A DNA stretch of 64,000 nt from Pleurodeles waltl (lineage: Eukaryota; Chordata; Amphibia; Caudata; Salamandridae): the NCBI RefSeq assembly GCF_031143425.1, contig NC_090447.1, forward strand, positions 137,225,106-137,289,105. The letters are read 5' to 3'. A program made the translations under genes and the position numbers. The notes under the pieces were generated by a model that made no database searches, was not told the origin of the DNA, and saw only the letters and a list, made by a program, of their open reading frames with translations. This document shows positions 45,167 to 55,244 of the stretch, one piece after another (within the stretch, counting starts at the first letter, position 1; every line of letters begins with the position of its first letter).

Positions 45167-45400
45167 GAGAGACTGTGGCTTTGCACTCCCCGGGGTTGAA
45201 CAGTGGGCAACCTACCCACTGTAGAGACTTGAGAGACTGTGGCTTTGCACTCCCCAGGATTGAACAGTGGGCAAACCACCCACTGTAGAGACTTGAGAGA
45301 CTGTGGCTTTGCACTCCCCAGGATTGAACAGTGGGCAAACCACCCACTGTAGAGACTTGAGAGACTGTGGCTTTGCACTCCCCAGGATGGACCAGTGGGC
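45167..45400. repeat. H3 subterminal 64-bp tandem repeats
   Basis: The word GAGAGACTGTGGCTTTGCA recurs at 45167, 45231, 45295 and 45359, an exact period of 64. H4 has two copies and H1 has complemented ones. Confidence 0.88.
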
Positions 45401-45409
45401 ATGGAGCCC

Positions 45410-46264
45410 CCTCGTGGATCTGGCGTCGTGCACTCATCCGGCTGAGGTGCCCCCCCTTCCCTTCCCCTTGAGGTGCCTGTTGTATTTCTATCTGATGCCC
45501 CATCAGTGTTCTCTCTGTTTTGATCTGGTATCGTGTGTGGGCCTCGCCCATGCATTTTGAGCCCAGTGGTCCTCGGACTATGAATGGTGCAATACCTAGA
45601 CTACTAATCGTGGTGTATATTTTGTTAATAGTGTAGATATGTATATTTTTGCATTCTGAATTTTGATATTATTATAATGGTTTCACTCATTTCCTTTTGT
45701 CTTTGCATTCTTCCGGGGGAGTTGGGCGGTGTAACTGTGATGTATAGATATGCATTGGTGTGTGTGCTGTAGTGGGTGTGGGTGGGGTGTTGCATGTGTG
45801 TGTCCCTGTTTTTTGCCTCCCCCCTCCCCTGTGTCGTAGGTGCTGTACTCACCGTGGTCTTCACTGCCGCAGTTGGTGCTCCTGGTACAGGAGCAGGAAG
45901 ACTATCGCAGGAAAAATATGGAGTTCCGGCTCCATGGTGTCCTCCTTCCTCGTGGAGTGGGTAGAGGTGAGTGTTTTTCCTTCTAAATGCCTGTTTCCGC
46001 CGTGTTTTTATCCGCGGTGAATCCGCCCTGGAAAAGGTGGCGGATTTGCCTGTCATAATAGTGTGGGCAGTACATTGTCCTCCGCCTGTCTGTTGGCGGT
46101 GACCGCCGAGCTGTTTGTTTGTACCGCCGTGCCGGTCGGAGTGTTAAAGTGGCTGTCTTTGTTGGCGGTTTCCGCCACAGTCGTAATTATAAATTTTTTA
46201 CCGCCGGCCTGTTGGTGGTCTTACCGCCGCTTTAACACCGTCCGCCAGGGTTGTAATGACCACC
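45410..46264. repeat. H3 right subterminal region
   Basis: GT-rich DNA, then GGCGG/CCGCC-dense sequence to the terminus (46010-46264). No gene is supported. Confidence 0.5.
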
Positions 46265-46267
46265 TAT

Positions 46268-47999
46268 GTCACAGTCTGAATGGGTTGACACTTTCACAGT
46301 TCTTTGAATGATAAGGTCAGGAGCTATCTGAGTCTATGGCAGACATGACAATGATTCTGCATAATTTGAGGAAAATGGCAACTACAATTGCCTAAAATTG
46401 AGAAAATGGTGACGCCCATTACTTAAGATGAAATCAGGCCCAGAATAGAGTGTCCCAGGGAGTTTCTACAATTTTTACTAATATACACAGGATCATCTTC
46501 ATTTTCATTTAAACACATAGGAAAAAGGAGACTCCCATGAATGGAACAATGATGAATTGTGCATGGTTTCATACCTGCCTACAGATTTATATTTTTGGAA
46601 GTTGTGAAAATGAAATGCTCTAATTGGTGAAGAACTGATACCATGTATGAACCATGTAATAAGTGGGGTGTCACTAACTGAAAATAATGTTTATTCCATA
46701 TACTGAGTGTTCTATAGGGTGTATGTAGATTCATTCTTTGTCATTGTTTCTGTGTTAATATTAAATTATAAGGTTCAAAAATAACTGTTTTGTTTAGAAG
46801 GCTGCCAAGGCAAAACACCTGACCTGAGTATTTGAATGCCCAAGTTAATTTTATGATAGCTCTTAACTGAGCTATTCCATGTTGTAATAAACCCAAACAT
46901 CAGTTTATTAGATCTGAGGCTGAGGACAGAATGTAGTAATAAAGTTTAAGGAGTACACTGTTTTAGAAAGTGTGTGCATTTCATTGTTAATAACTTTAAA
47001 AACTGCTTGCAAATTTTCTTGATCTATTTGCCTGTTTCTTTTTTAGGCTTCTTTTTCTGAGTAATTGTTCAGTTCATTGTAAGTGGCACATATTCCTGTT
47101 GCCAGGAATCTTTTATTTCTAGTAGGACATGGTCGTAGAAGAAAATAAAAAATATACATGTTTTCTTTATTTAGGGAAAATTGCTCTTTCACAGCAGAAA
47201 GACTTCAAGGTTCTAAATGTTGTTGGCATAGCTTACCTACATTATATGTAGTGACTATTACAGTGTTTTGTGTTATAATGTTGATCAGGATGATTAGCAT
47301 TAGGTCCTGGAGAGTTGGAATGAAAATGACACATGATGGTGGCAGAATCATATGGCAAAAAGGCTACACCATCAGTTGGAAACTGAGTAGAACTATAAGT
47401 TCCATTTTGTATCATATTTGTCAGAGTCTGACATATCATTTGAAAGTGCCAGTTAATGAAAGAGTCAAACTGACTTTTGGTGTAGAAAGTGACTTGAGGT
47501 CTTTTGTAGTATCAAATAACAAACAGGTAATCTGCTGGATAGTTTCTGTTCAGAACAAAACATTTCTTTAGGTATTATGCATTGTCAAAATTAGGCTTGT
47601 ACACATTGAATTTGCCAGAATTTGGTTTCCTAAATACTTTTATCATCAATGTTTGCTTTTCACTACTTATACCCCTGGATAGCCGGATTGTGACTGAACT
47701 CGGTGGAGGAGAAGCTTGTTAGTGGTAATTTTCTTTTTTTCTGAAGCTATTGTGACTTCTGTGAGAAACAAAAATCTGAAGGATTTGATCTGTCATCACT
47801 TTGAAAGGAAAGGCTCCATTAAGAAATTAGGGTGACTAGTATGAGGCAGAGCATCATAAATTTCCTATTGTGTGTCATTTTATATTTCACTGGGTAGGTA
47901 GTTCTGTGTATATGATAATTTGCATATTTATGATAACAATACATTTATTTGTAATTTACTGATTTCAAATATGAATATTCATGATTCAAAGTAGCTTGT
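46268..47999 (-). pseudogene. env: ERV2 envelope, central and C-terminal remnant
   Basis: On the - strand this aligns by eye with ERV1 envelope. The region at 47150-47270 matches ERV1 15409-15500, and 46310-46360 matches ERV1 near 15715-15760 (ATTGT-TGTCTGC-ATAGAC pattern). Many stops. It is the continuation of the envelope N-terminal segment at 54549-55244, from which it is separated by the Ty3 insertion. Its leftward end is cut by H3 at 46264. No 3' LTR is found beyond. Confidence 0.55.
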
Positions 48000-48004
48000 G
48001 TCTG

Positions 48005-49120
48005 TGTAGAGGCTGTGGGATTGCTTTCTCTGAGGGGAAATATAAAAGACTGACTGGAATCTCAGTATGGTCGTAACGAGGTCCTTTTATTAATATTTGA
48101 ACTTATTTTCTTGTTTAAGTGTCTCTCGAAGTATTGTATCGTTTCCCCTTTTCTTTTCATCTTCTGTAGTCTCTTTCCACTCTTATTCATTTCTTTTCAT
48201 TTCTTTGCAGGATGTTCTCTTTGGCTGAAGATTCACCAGTGTCAGGAGGCGTTAGTTGAAGCCCGTCAGCGTGAGGAAAAGAAAGAAGAGGAAAGAGGTA
48301 AGTGGCCGGTCTCGCTTTATCCTACCAGGGTTAGTAAGAGAAGGTGTGGAGTGATGGGGAAAAAATGAGACAGAACAAAAAAACGGTGGTTTACATCCGA
48401 ATTCTCACCACGGATTCCCATGCCTTTTGAAGAGCGTGCACTTTCCCTAATATCTTGGCTCACGGTCTGTTATTATCACAGTGCTCGTGTCCCTTGCTGG
48501 GGTTTTTGTGAGGGTTAGCGAAAAAGAAAAAAAACACAAAACATATATTTAATAGCCCCACTATATCTCTGATAGTGGTCGGCTTTTGTTACATAGGGTC
48601 TCGCTCACTTGGCGGTCCTACATTTTCTCTTTTCTTCCTTTTTATCATGAATCCCTCACCGCCCGCCTTCCACTGTTACTGCTGAAATATTTTATAGGTT
48701 TTCACAAGCAGGTACGTGCCTGCGATAGCTACGTACCTCCAGGGATGTGGCTGGAGTTTTCACCCGAAGTACGACTGGGTCCGTTCCTTCTGGCCTCGTC
48801 GGATCCCCGGTCGGCTTGACACTGATGTCAGGTAAATTGTCTGTTGTTCTCCTGCGTTGGTTTTCTGTTTCTTTGGTCTCTGTCTCTCCTTCTGTTTTGG
48901 CGTCCGTGCCTCTTCTTGGTTTGGGTCCCACGTCTTCACTGCGTTCTCCTGGCCAACCCAGCACTGGGTTACCGAGTCCCTTTTCTGTGTTCATTGTTAC
49001 CCGGATACCCAGGTTTGTGGAGGTTGTCTCGTTTCCTTGTCTCTCCTTGGTGACCCCGGGGTATCGGTCGGACGGTCTGGGGTCGTTTTCCACAAACAGG
49101 GTATCCGCAACCCTGCTACA
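48005..49120 (-). repeat. 3' LTR of the Ty3 element
   Basis: 1116 bp, TG...CA. It contains AATAAA on the - strand near 48090. The frames seen in it on + are mirrored in the other LTR only by repeat identity and are not genes. Confidence 0.92.
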
Positions 49121-49135
49121 CACCCCTCCCCTAGA
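49121..49135 (-). other. Polypurine tract
   Basis: On the - strand TCTAGGGGAGGGGTG directly precedes the 3' LTR, as expected for plus-strand priming. Confidence 0.85.
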
Positions 49136-49585
49136 ACAGGACTGGTTGAGATCCTGACCAATGGGATGTCTTGATAAATAATCGGCAGTACATAATTGAT
49201 TCCCCGGTACATGTTGAACCTGAAAAGTAAAGTGTTGCAGTTCCATAAACCAACGCAATATACACAAGTTAGTGTCCTTATTTTTGGACAACCACGTGAG
49301 GGGTGCATGGTCGGTATGTAATATAAATGGATGTCCAAGGAGGTAATATTGGAGATTCTCAATGGCCCTCTTGATTGCCAGGCACTCCCTTTCGATTATT
49401 GGGTATCGCTGTTCCCTAGATAAGAGTTTCCGGCTTATAAACACTATTGGATGGCTATCATTATTCTCATCCTTTTGAAACAACACGGCCCCTAACCCTA
49501 TATCCGACGCATCCGTCTGCAGATAGAATTGTTTTTTAAAGACGGGACAGCGTAATACAGGATCCGTGGTCAGACTCTTTTGCAA
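49130..49585 (-). pseudogene. pol: Ty3 RNase H domain
   Basis: The frame shows FYLQTDASDIGLGAVL (Asp), ERECLAIKRAIENL (Glu), FILHTDHAPLTWL (Asp) and the closing VPGNQLCTADYLSRHP. This is a full Ty3-type RNase H. The frame stays open into the 3' LTR, ending at 48692, so the C-terminus may lie near the PPT. It overlaps the RT frame end (49536) with a shift. Confidence 0.85.
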
Positions 49586-50470
49586 GATTGAATAACTGTT
49601 TTGTTGGGCCGGGGTCAGGCTTTTTATTTTTGTGGGTTGATTTTTTTTTTAGGAGGTCAGTTAAAGGGGCGGCCAAGGTGGAATAGTGTGGAATGAACCT
49701 CCTATAAAAACCGACCAGACCTAGAAAAGAACGTACCTCTTTCTTTGTAGATGGAGGTGGTACCCTGATAATAGCCTCAATTTTATTCAATTGGGGTTTG
49801 ATTTGTCCGTTACCTATGTAATAGCCAAGGTAGATGATCTCATTACAGGCTAAATTACATTTGGAGGGATTGGCGGTGAGTCCTGCGTTTTGTAATGGGG
49901 TGAATATTCTATCCAAATGAGTTAGGTGTTCCTCCCATGTCTCGTTATATATCACTATGTCGCCAAGGGAGGAGGCTGCGTATGTAATGTGGTGATGTAA
50001 CAGCTTATCCATAATTCTCTGAAAGGTTGCTGGAGCCCTGTGTAACCCAAAAGGGAGGACAGTGAATTGGTAGAGACCCGAGGGTGTAGAGAAAGCTGTT
50101 TTTTCTCTATCCGAGGTTGACAGGGGAATCTGCCAAAACCCTTTTGTAAAGTCCAGTGTGGACATATATTGTGCCTTTCCTAGTCATTCGAGAAGTTCGT
50201 CCACACGGGGTATAAGGTATGTATCAAACTGTGAAATAGAGTTCAATTGGCAGAAGTCGATACAAAACCGGATGGACCCATCCGGTTTAGGTACCAGTAC
50301 AACTGGGGAACACCAGGGACTCACAGATGGCTCAATGATACCCATCTGTTGCATTTTCCTCAATTGTTGTTCTACCAACATCTTTCGGGCTTTGGGGATT
50401 CAGTATGGTCGAAGACGGACAACCTTCCCTAGTTGTGTTTTAATATGGTGCTCAATCAAAGACGTTTTCC
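49536..50470 (-). pseudogene. pol: Ty3 reverse transcriptase, catalytic box altered
   Basis: The entry segment has IEHHIKT near 50445. Then come GIIEPSVSPWCSPVVLVPKPDG and FCIDFCQLN in one frame (split here by a stop near 50184), and MSTLDFTKGFWQIPLS with the first catalytic Asp, YQFTVLPFGLHRAPATFQ, and the YxDD box in the next. The box reads SLGD (near 49959-49970): the Tyr and the first Asp of the pair are replaced. The connection LGLVGFYRRFIPHYSTLAAPL follows. It could not polymerise as it stands. Confidence 0.85.
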
Positions 50471-50876
50471 CGGGCACTGAGGAAAACAATGGTTTATGTT
50501 TGAAGAGCAGAAAACTTAGCTGTTGTTGTTGGACTAACATGAGGGAGGTGTTTATGCTGGGTCTCTCGGACTCTGTGTTACTCTCTGTTGGGTATGACCC
50601 GATTTCTAAGTCTTTTAGCATAATGACAAGAAATTCGGTTTGTGCTTGGTTCTGAGGGTTCTCAGGTTCCTCCCACTTTTTTAATATGTTTATATGGTAT
50701 ATCTGTGTTTCCTTGGGTTTTTTTGAGAGTTCAATTGTATAGGTTACTGGGGTCACAGCATTTAGAACTTTATAGGGGCCTTTCCACTTCGCCAATAATT
50801 TGTTGTCAGGGCTAGGCAGCAATATGAGAACTTTCTCCCCGGTTTGTAGTTCTCGAAGACTGTCTTTTGTTTTCAT
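50400..50876 (-). pseudogene. pol: Ty3 integrase C-terminal part (GPY/F) and linker to RT
   Basis: KWKGPYKVLNAVTPVTYTIEL is the GPY/F module, followed by YHINILKKWEEP and then a linker that leads straight into the RT entry motif at the same end of the frame. This direct connection is the evidence that integrase lies upstream of RT here. I see no chromodomain. Confidence 0.85.
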
Positions 50877-50925
50877 AGTGATGTTTTTGTTTCTCCTGAG
50901 CTTTCTCGAGATGTACCCTTACATC

Positions 50926-52086
50926 TTACCATACTGTTTGAATCTGGGTTTTTAATTGTTGGGTATACTCCAGGAGATCTTTGTCCCCGCCTTTCTCCTC
51001 CTCCCATATTTCCGCGGCCATATCTAAGAGGGTTTGTGGTTGATGGCCGAACACCAGTTCAAAAGGACTATGGCCTGTCGAAGATTGGACATGAGTCCTT
51101 TTAGCATAAAGGACTAGGGGCAATTTTTTATCCCAGTCTTTCCCCGACTCAGAGATAGTCTTTTTCAAGAGAGTCTTTAGGATGCGATTGTATCTCTCCA
51201 CAAGACCGTCAGTCTGAGGATGATATACGGAGGTTCTTATATGTTTTACGCCTAAGATCTGACATATCTGCGTCATCAGTTGGGATATAAATGGAGTGCC
51301 CTGGTCAGTTAGAATCTCTTTGGGAAAGCCCACTTGTGAGAAAAACCCTACCATGGCATGAGCCACACTTTTGGTGGTCATAATGGATAAAGGTATCGCC
51401 TCGGGATACCGAGTTGCGTAGTCGATGAGAACAAGGATATATGGATTTCTCTTAGAGGAGGGAATGAGAGGCCCGACAAGATCCATTCCTACCCTGGAAA
51501 AAGGGATATCAATAATAGGCCGTGGATACAGGGGTTCTGTCTTTTGTGCACCGGGGTTTAACAATTGGCACTTTGGACATTGTTGGCAGAATCGTCGAAT
51601 TTGTGAGAACACCCCGGGCCAGAAGAACCAACGTAAAAGATACTCTTCTGTCTTTTCCCTCCCAAAGTGTCTGCCCCCCACGTGACTATGGGCCAGGTGT
51701 AATCCTTGTGCACGGTAGGGCTCGGGTATCACCAACTGTCTCTTATCCTTCTTATTATTTTTCGTTATTCTATAGAGGAGACCTCTGTGGATAAGGAAAT
51801 AGGGACCCACCTCTCCCGTTATCTCGGTGGTAGCTGATTTCCATGCGTGCTGTAGTGAGGGGTCCTCACTTTGGCTGCTACGGAAAGGAAGGAGAGAAGT
51901 CACTGCTATCCTTTTTGTTTCCTCCTTTTGTTTGTCCTCTTCTTTTCCATTATGTAGTTTCCTTACTTCCTGTTTCTCCTTCTTACTAGGTTTGAACCGT
52001 TCTTTTCCCGGACTGATTTGAGTTCTAGAAAAAGGAACACCCTCCCACCCTAGGTCCATTTGAGTTTTGGTTTGTACTCGGTCCAA
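50926..52086 (-). CDS. pol: Ty3 integrase, zinc-binding and catalytic core
   Basis: The 386-codon frame is open. The zinc-binding part has HLAHSHVGGRHFGREKT and CQQCPKCQ (HHCC). The core has GMDLVGPLI (Asp), ILTDQGTPF (Asp) and HPQTDGLVERYNRIL (Glu), a complete DDE set, then the Ty3-typical SPFELVFGHQP. The first 90 or so residues are a charged linker after protease. It is probably part of a longer Pol, not a separate gene. The stop at 50926 separates it from the GPY/F module at 50876. Confidence 0.88.
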   Translation of the reverse strand: MDRVQTKTQMDLGWEGVPFSRTQISPGKERFKPSKKEKQEVRKLHNGKEEDKQKEETKRIAVTSLLPFRSSQSEDPSLQHAWKSATTEITGEVGPYFLIHRGLLYRITKNNKKDKRQLVIPEPYRAQGLHLAHSHVGGRHFGREKTEEYLLRWFFWPGVFSQIRRFCQQCPKCQLLNPGAQKTEPLYPRPIIDIPFSRVGMDLVGPLIPSSKRNPYILVLIDYATRYPEAIPLSIMTTKSVAHAMVGFFSQVGFPKEILTDQGTPFISQLMTQICQILGVKHIRTSVYHPQTDGLVERYNRILKTLLKKTISESGKDWDKKLPLVLYAKRTHVQSSTGHSPFELVFGHQPQTLLDMAAEIWEEEKGGDKDLLEYTQQLKTQIQTVW

Positions 52087-52092
52087 TAGGTC

Positions 52093-52353
52093 TCAGAAAT
52101 GTACATAATCAGTATCCGCAATAACTTCCTCCACCAAGTGTTCAATAACTCCCATTTTGATTATGTCTCTTCGCTCTTTCCACTCAACAGAGACAGAAAC
52201 CCGGGGGTGTTCCTTCAGGTCTCCATGGATGCAACAAATAGATACTATGTTTCTGGTTGGTGCTGTGGTGAGGTTTACAAGACTTGCCCTAATGACAGAT
52301 TGGCTACACGTTGAGTCAATTAAGACTGTCATGATTCGTCCGTTGATGGTCAT
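52093..52353 (-). pseudogene. pol: Ty3 protease
   Basis: MTINGRIMTVLIDSTCSQSVI contains the active-site LIDSxCSQ loop, with DST for DSG. The 86-codon frame lies between the zinc knuckle and integrase, where protease belongs. Confidence 0.75.
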
Positions 52354-52432
52354 TTCTTTCAGGTACTTGGAGTTCTCCCTTCCTGTATAGGGTCACCTCG
52401 GGTCACCCCAATTTCCATGGGTTCAGGCGTTT

Positions 52433-52606
52433 TTCCTTATGGGGACAATTGCGAGCAATATGGCCCCACTCACCACAGTTATAACATTGTGGTTGCTGGT
52501 TAGGGCTTTTCTCCCGGGCTCTGTGAGTAGAAACTTCTTCGGGAGCCTTGTGGAGGGCCGGGCAATACAAAGGTCCTATAGGGCGATTGACCGGAATGGC
52601 CCCCTT
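52433..52606 (-). pseudogene. gag: Ty3 gag C-terminus with CCHC zinc knuckle
   Basis: CYNCGEWGHIARNCPHKEKR, a C-x2-C-x4-H-x4-C knuckle, is encoded at about 52430-52486. It follows the stop that ends the main gag frame at 52607, so gag is split by a point change or shift. Confidence 0.85.
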
Positions 52607-53347
52607 TTATGGGCCGACTTTGAAATCAGTAGACCAATGGTATGCACACGGCAGATCTATTGCAGTATTGCTATCAACATCAGGGTTCTGCTTTATCCAG
52701 TTGCGGTTGCTGTAAGATAAGGCCTCTAGGTACTGTTCTAGTAGAATGGTCTGGATGACCTCTTCTCTGTCAGTGCCAGTAGGCCCCAACCATTTCAGTC
52801 CTAAGTCCTTCACTCTGTAATAGAGAGCCCAAGGATTCTCTGTCGGAGTCCACTTGGTCTTTCGAAATTTCAGCCTATAATACTCGGTATCAAACCCAAC
52901 CCTTTCTAGTATACTTTTCTTTATGAACACATATGGGGTGGTACCTCCAGGATTAACCGCCTGATATGCAGCTTGCAAATTTCCCGTCAACAACCGAGCC
53001 ACATATTGCACCCACCTTTCTTCAGGCCATGTGGCAGATGTCACTACCCTCTCGAAGTTGGTGAAGAACGCATCAGGGTCTTCACCTTCTTGATATTTCT
53101 GGAGGACAGAGCTTGGCACGTTGGCGTGGACCTGTGCTGCAGCGATTGTGTCCGCTAGCTTCTGTAGAGCTGTCTCATGAACCAGCTGATTGTAGGCTAT
53201 TATGGTAGCCTGGCTCTTCAACGCACTTTGGAGGGTTTCTCTATCCGTATGGGCTTCCCTTTGTTGTTCCTCCCACACTAGCTGTAGATGGCGTTGCACT
53301 TCGGCCAATTGTTGGATCATATCCTCAATTGTAGGTTTGGTTTCCAT
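52607..53347 (-). CDS. gag: Ty3 gag, capsid with SCAN-like domain
   Basis: I start at METKPTIEDM (ATG at 53347), since the frame upstream runs through the primer binding site. A coiled-coil-like N-terminal helix (QLAEVQRHLQLVWEEQQRE) is followed by the capsid N-terminal part (EGEDPDAFFTNFERVV), then NPGGTTPYVFIKKSILERVG and the segment PTENPWALYYRVKDLGLKWL with REEVIQTILLEQYLEAL. This last part resembles a SCAN domain. SCAN domains of vertebrate zinc-finger proteins are held to derive from Gmr1-like Gag, which fits the pol order of this element. Confidence 0.85.
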   Translation of the reverse strand: METKPTIEDMIQQLAEVQRHLQLVWEEQQREAHTDRETLQSALKSQATIIAYNQLVHETALQKLADTIAAAQVHANVPSSVLQKYQEGEDPDAFFTNFERVVTSATWPEERWVQYVARLLTGNLQAAYQAVNPGGTTPYVFIKKSILERVGFDTEYYRLKFRKTKWTPTENPWALYYRVKDLGLKWLGPTGTDREEVIQTILLEQYLEALSYSNRNWIKQNPDVDSNTAIDLPCAYHWSTDFKVGP

Positions 53348-53391
53348 TTTCAAGTATGAGTTATAATCCCCTTCTATCCCCAATACCACAA

Positions 53392-53410
53392 ATCCGACTT
53401 CTGACACCAC
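53392..53410 (-). promoter_or_regulatory. Ty3 primer binding site, tRNA-Leu type
   Basis: Directly after the 5' LTR the - strand reads GTGGTGTCAGAAGTCGGATT. Apart from one mismatch this complements the 3' end of a vertebrate tRNA-Leu (...CCCACTTCTGACACCA). Confidence 0.8.
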
Positions 53411-54543
53411 TGTAGAGGCTGGTGGATTGGTTTGTCGGAGGGGAGATATAAATGACTGACTGGAATCTCAGTATGGTCGTAATGAGATCCTTTTATTAAT
53501 ATTTGAACTTATTTTCTTGTTTAAGTGTCTCTCGAAGTATTGTATTGTTTCCCCTTTTCTTTTCCTTTTCTTTTCTTCTTTTGTAGTCTCTTTCCACTCT
53601 TATTTGTTTCTTTTCTTTTCTTTGTAGGATGTCCTCTTTGGCTGAAGATTCGCCATTGTCAGGAGGCGTCAGTTGAAGCCTGTCAGCCCGAGGAAAAGAA
53701 AGAAGAGGAAAGAGGTAAGTGGCTGGTCTCGCTTTATCCTACCCGGGTTAGTAAGAGAAGGTGTGGAGTGATGGGGAAAAAGTGAGACAAAACAAAAAAA
53801 ATGGTGGTTTACATCCAAACTCTCACCACAGATTCCCGTGCCGTTTGAAGAGCGTTCACTTTCCCTAATATCTTGGCTCTCGGTCTGTTATTATCACAGT
53901 GCTCGTGTCCCTTGCTGGGGTTTTTGTGAGGGTTAGCGAAAAAGAAAAAAACACAAAACATATATATAATAGCCCCGCTATATCTCTGACGGTGTTTGGC
54001 TTTTGTCACATAGGGTCTCGCTCGCTTGGCAGTCCTATGTTTTCTCTTTTCTTCCTTTTTACCGTGAATCTCTCACCGCCCGCCTCCCACTGTTACTGCT
54101 GAAATATTTTATAGATTTTCGCAAAGCAGGTACGTACCTGCGATAGCCACGTCCCTCCAGGGACGTGGCTGGAGTTTTCACCCGAAGTCCGACTGGCTGT
54201 TGCTGGGTCTGTTCTTTCTGGCCTCGTTGGATTCCCGGTCGGCTTGACACTGATGTCAGGTAAATTGTTGTTCTCCCGCGTTGGTCTTCTGTTGCTTTGG
54301 TCTCCGTGTCTCCTTCTGTTTCGGCGTCCGTGCCTCTTCTTGGTTCGGGTCCCGCGTCTTCACTGCGTTCTCATGCCCAACCCGGCACCGGGTTACCGAG
54401 TCCCTTTTCAGTGTTCATTGTTACCCGGATATCTGTGTTTGTGGAGGTTGTCTCGTTCCTTGTCTCTCCTTGGTGCCCCCGGGGTATCGGTCAGACGGTC
54501 TGGGGTCGTTTTCCACGAACAGGGTATCTGCGACCCTGTTACA
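53411..54543 (-). repeat. 5' LTR of the Ty3 element
   Basis: 1133 bp, TG...CA, near-identical to the LTR at 48005-49120. Poly(A) signal and likely promoter lie within it. Confidence 0.92.
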
Positions 54544-54548
54544 GTCTG

Positions 54549-55244
54549 TAAGTCAGACACCATTCTTTTAACAGTCTCTACGTCCCAGTAATGTGACATG
54601 GAAACTGGAATAATACTGTCATTCATTGAAACCTTTATCCCATAAGGTAATTACAATGTTTCAGTATCTCCCATTATCTGATATGGAACCTTTTCCCAAG
54701 TTGTGCCCCCAGACACAGGACAAGTTGTGATATTTACAATTGCACCACCTGTGGTTCCTGAAGTACAGCTGCATTCTTCATCCCACAGAGGACCTATAGG
54801 AATCTCTAGGTGCCTTGTGGGATAAAGAGTGTGGCTGTACTTCAGGAACCACAGGTGGTTCAATTGTTCTTGCAGGGATGAAGTGTTCATTCAGTAGCAG
54901 TAGAATGATGATCATTGTGAATAACCATATGATGAAAAGAAACATTCCTAAAGTGATCCAGGCATAGGACCAAGGTGGTATCAAAATACCTGTTATGACA
55001 CCAATGATGGGTGATAAGCAATCTCTCGCATGAAGTGTTTATAGAGTTTTTTTTAAGTCCTCTGTATAATATCCAGAGTCATTATCATAGTTAACTGGCA
55101 TTCGAAAAGGCATCATCTCAAGTGACGGTGTGTCAGATGATAGTTTATAGTTAACCATGTAGTCCAGTTGAACAGTAGCAAATGTATTGTGGTAGCATCA
55201 GATTAGTCAGTGGATTTTAATGTTCTGTCAATATTTTGAGACAT
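54549..55244 (-). pseudogene. env: ERV2 envelope, leader and N-terminal part
   Basis: A Met codon near 55157 starts a leader (MVNYKLSS) like that of ERV1. The frame from 54984 downward holds a long hydrophobic anchor (WITLGMFLFIIWLFTMIIIL) after a Pro/Trp patch, then a Pro-rich stretch. The part before 54549 (YWDVETVKRMVSDLQ) corresponds to ERV1 near 14680-14725. The Ty3 element interrupts it, and the similarity resumes at 47999 on the far side. An internal inverted duplication is present at 54737-54866. Confidence 0.6.
54737..54866. repeat. Inverted duplication inside ERV2 env
   Basis: Arms 54737-54787 and 54816-54866 are about 51 bases each, nearly complementary (CAATTG, then ACCACCTGTGGTTCCTGAAG), with a 28-base spacer. 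ERV1 env shows no such structure in the matching place. Confidence 0.88.

Larger units (their letters stand above)
36947..46264 (+). mobile_element. Harbinger copy H3, full length
   Basis: Left end GGCTGTCATTACAACATT; right end, complemented, GGTGGTCATTACAACCC. Flanks are TAG (36944-36946) and TAT (46265-46267), one base apart. Genes run gene A (+), transposase (-), gene B (+). The 9.3 kb include a 0.9-kb satellite and subterminal 64/74-bp repeats near the right end. The transposase frame is unbroken and lacks the intron present in the other copies. The right end differs from the left in the same way as in H4, so H3 and H4 are one subfamily. Confidence 0.9.
48005..54543 (-). mobile_element. 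Complete Gmr1-type Ty3/Gypsy retrotransposon
   Basis: Two LTRs (48005-49120 and 53411-54543) both begin TGTAGAGGC and end in TACA, and the 6539-bp element is flanked by a perfect 5-bp duplication GTCTG (48000-48004 and 54544-54548). Reading on the - strand, the order is 5' LTR, PBS, gag with a SCAN-like capsid end, zinc knuckle, protease, integrase, reverse transcriptase, RNase H, PPT, 3' LTR. Integrase before RT is the Gmr1-type order known in some deuterostome Ty3 elements. The coding parts are interrupted by stops and the RT active site is altered. By eye about 20 differences occur in some 330 aligned LTR bases, so it is not recent. Confidence 0.93.

Noticed and set aside
43434..45400. Possible CRISPR array because of regular repeats
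   Set aside because: Units are directly tandem without unique spacers, in a eukaryotic transposon with no cas-type genes.
47158..47571. 137-codon + frame
   Set aside because: Antisense to the ERV2 envelope remnant. The matching antisense frame also appears in ERV1 at 15392-15610, confirming it is a shadow.
48586..49174. + strand frames in the Ty3 3' LTR, repeated in the 5' LTR
   Set aside because: Duplicated only because LTRs are duplicated. No motif, and opposite to the element's transcription.
50400..50876. Chromodomain at the integrase end
   Set aside because: Only the GPY/F module is seen; no chromodomain-type aromatic residues follow before the RT entry.
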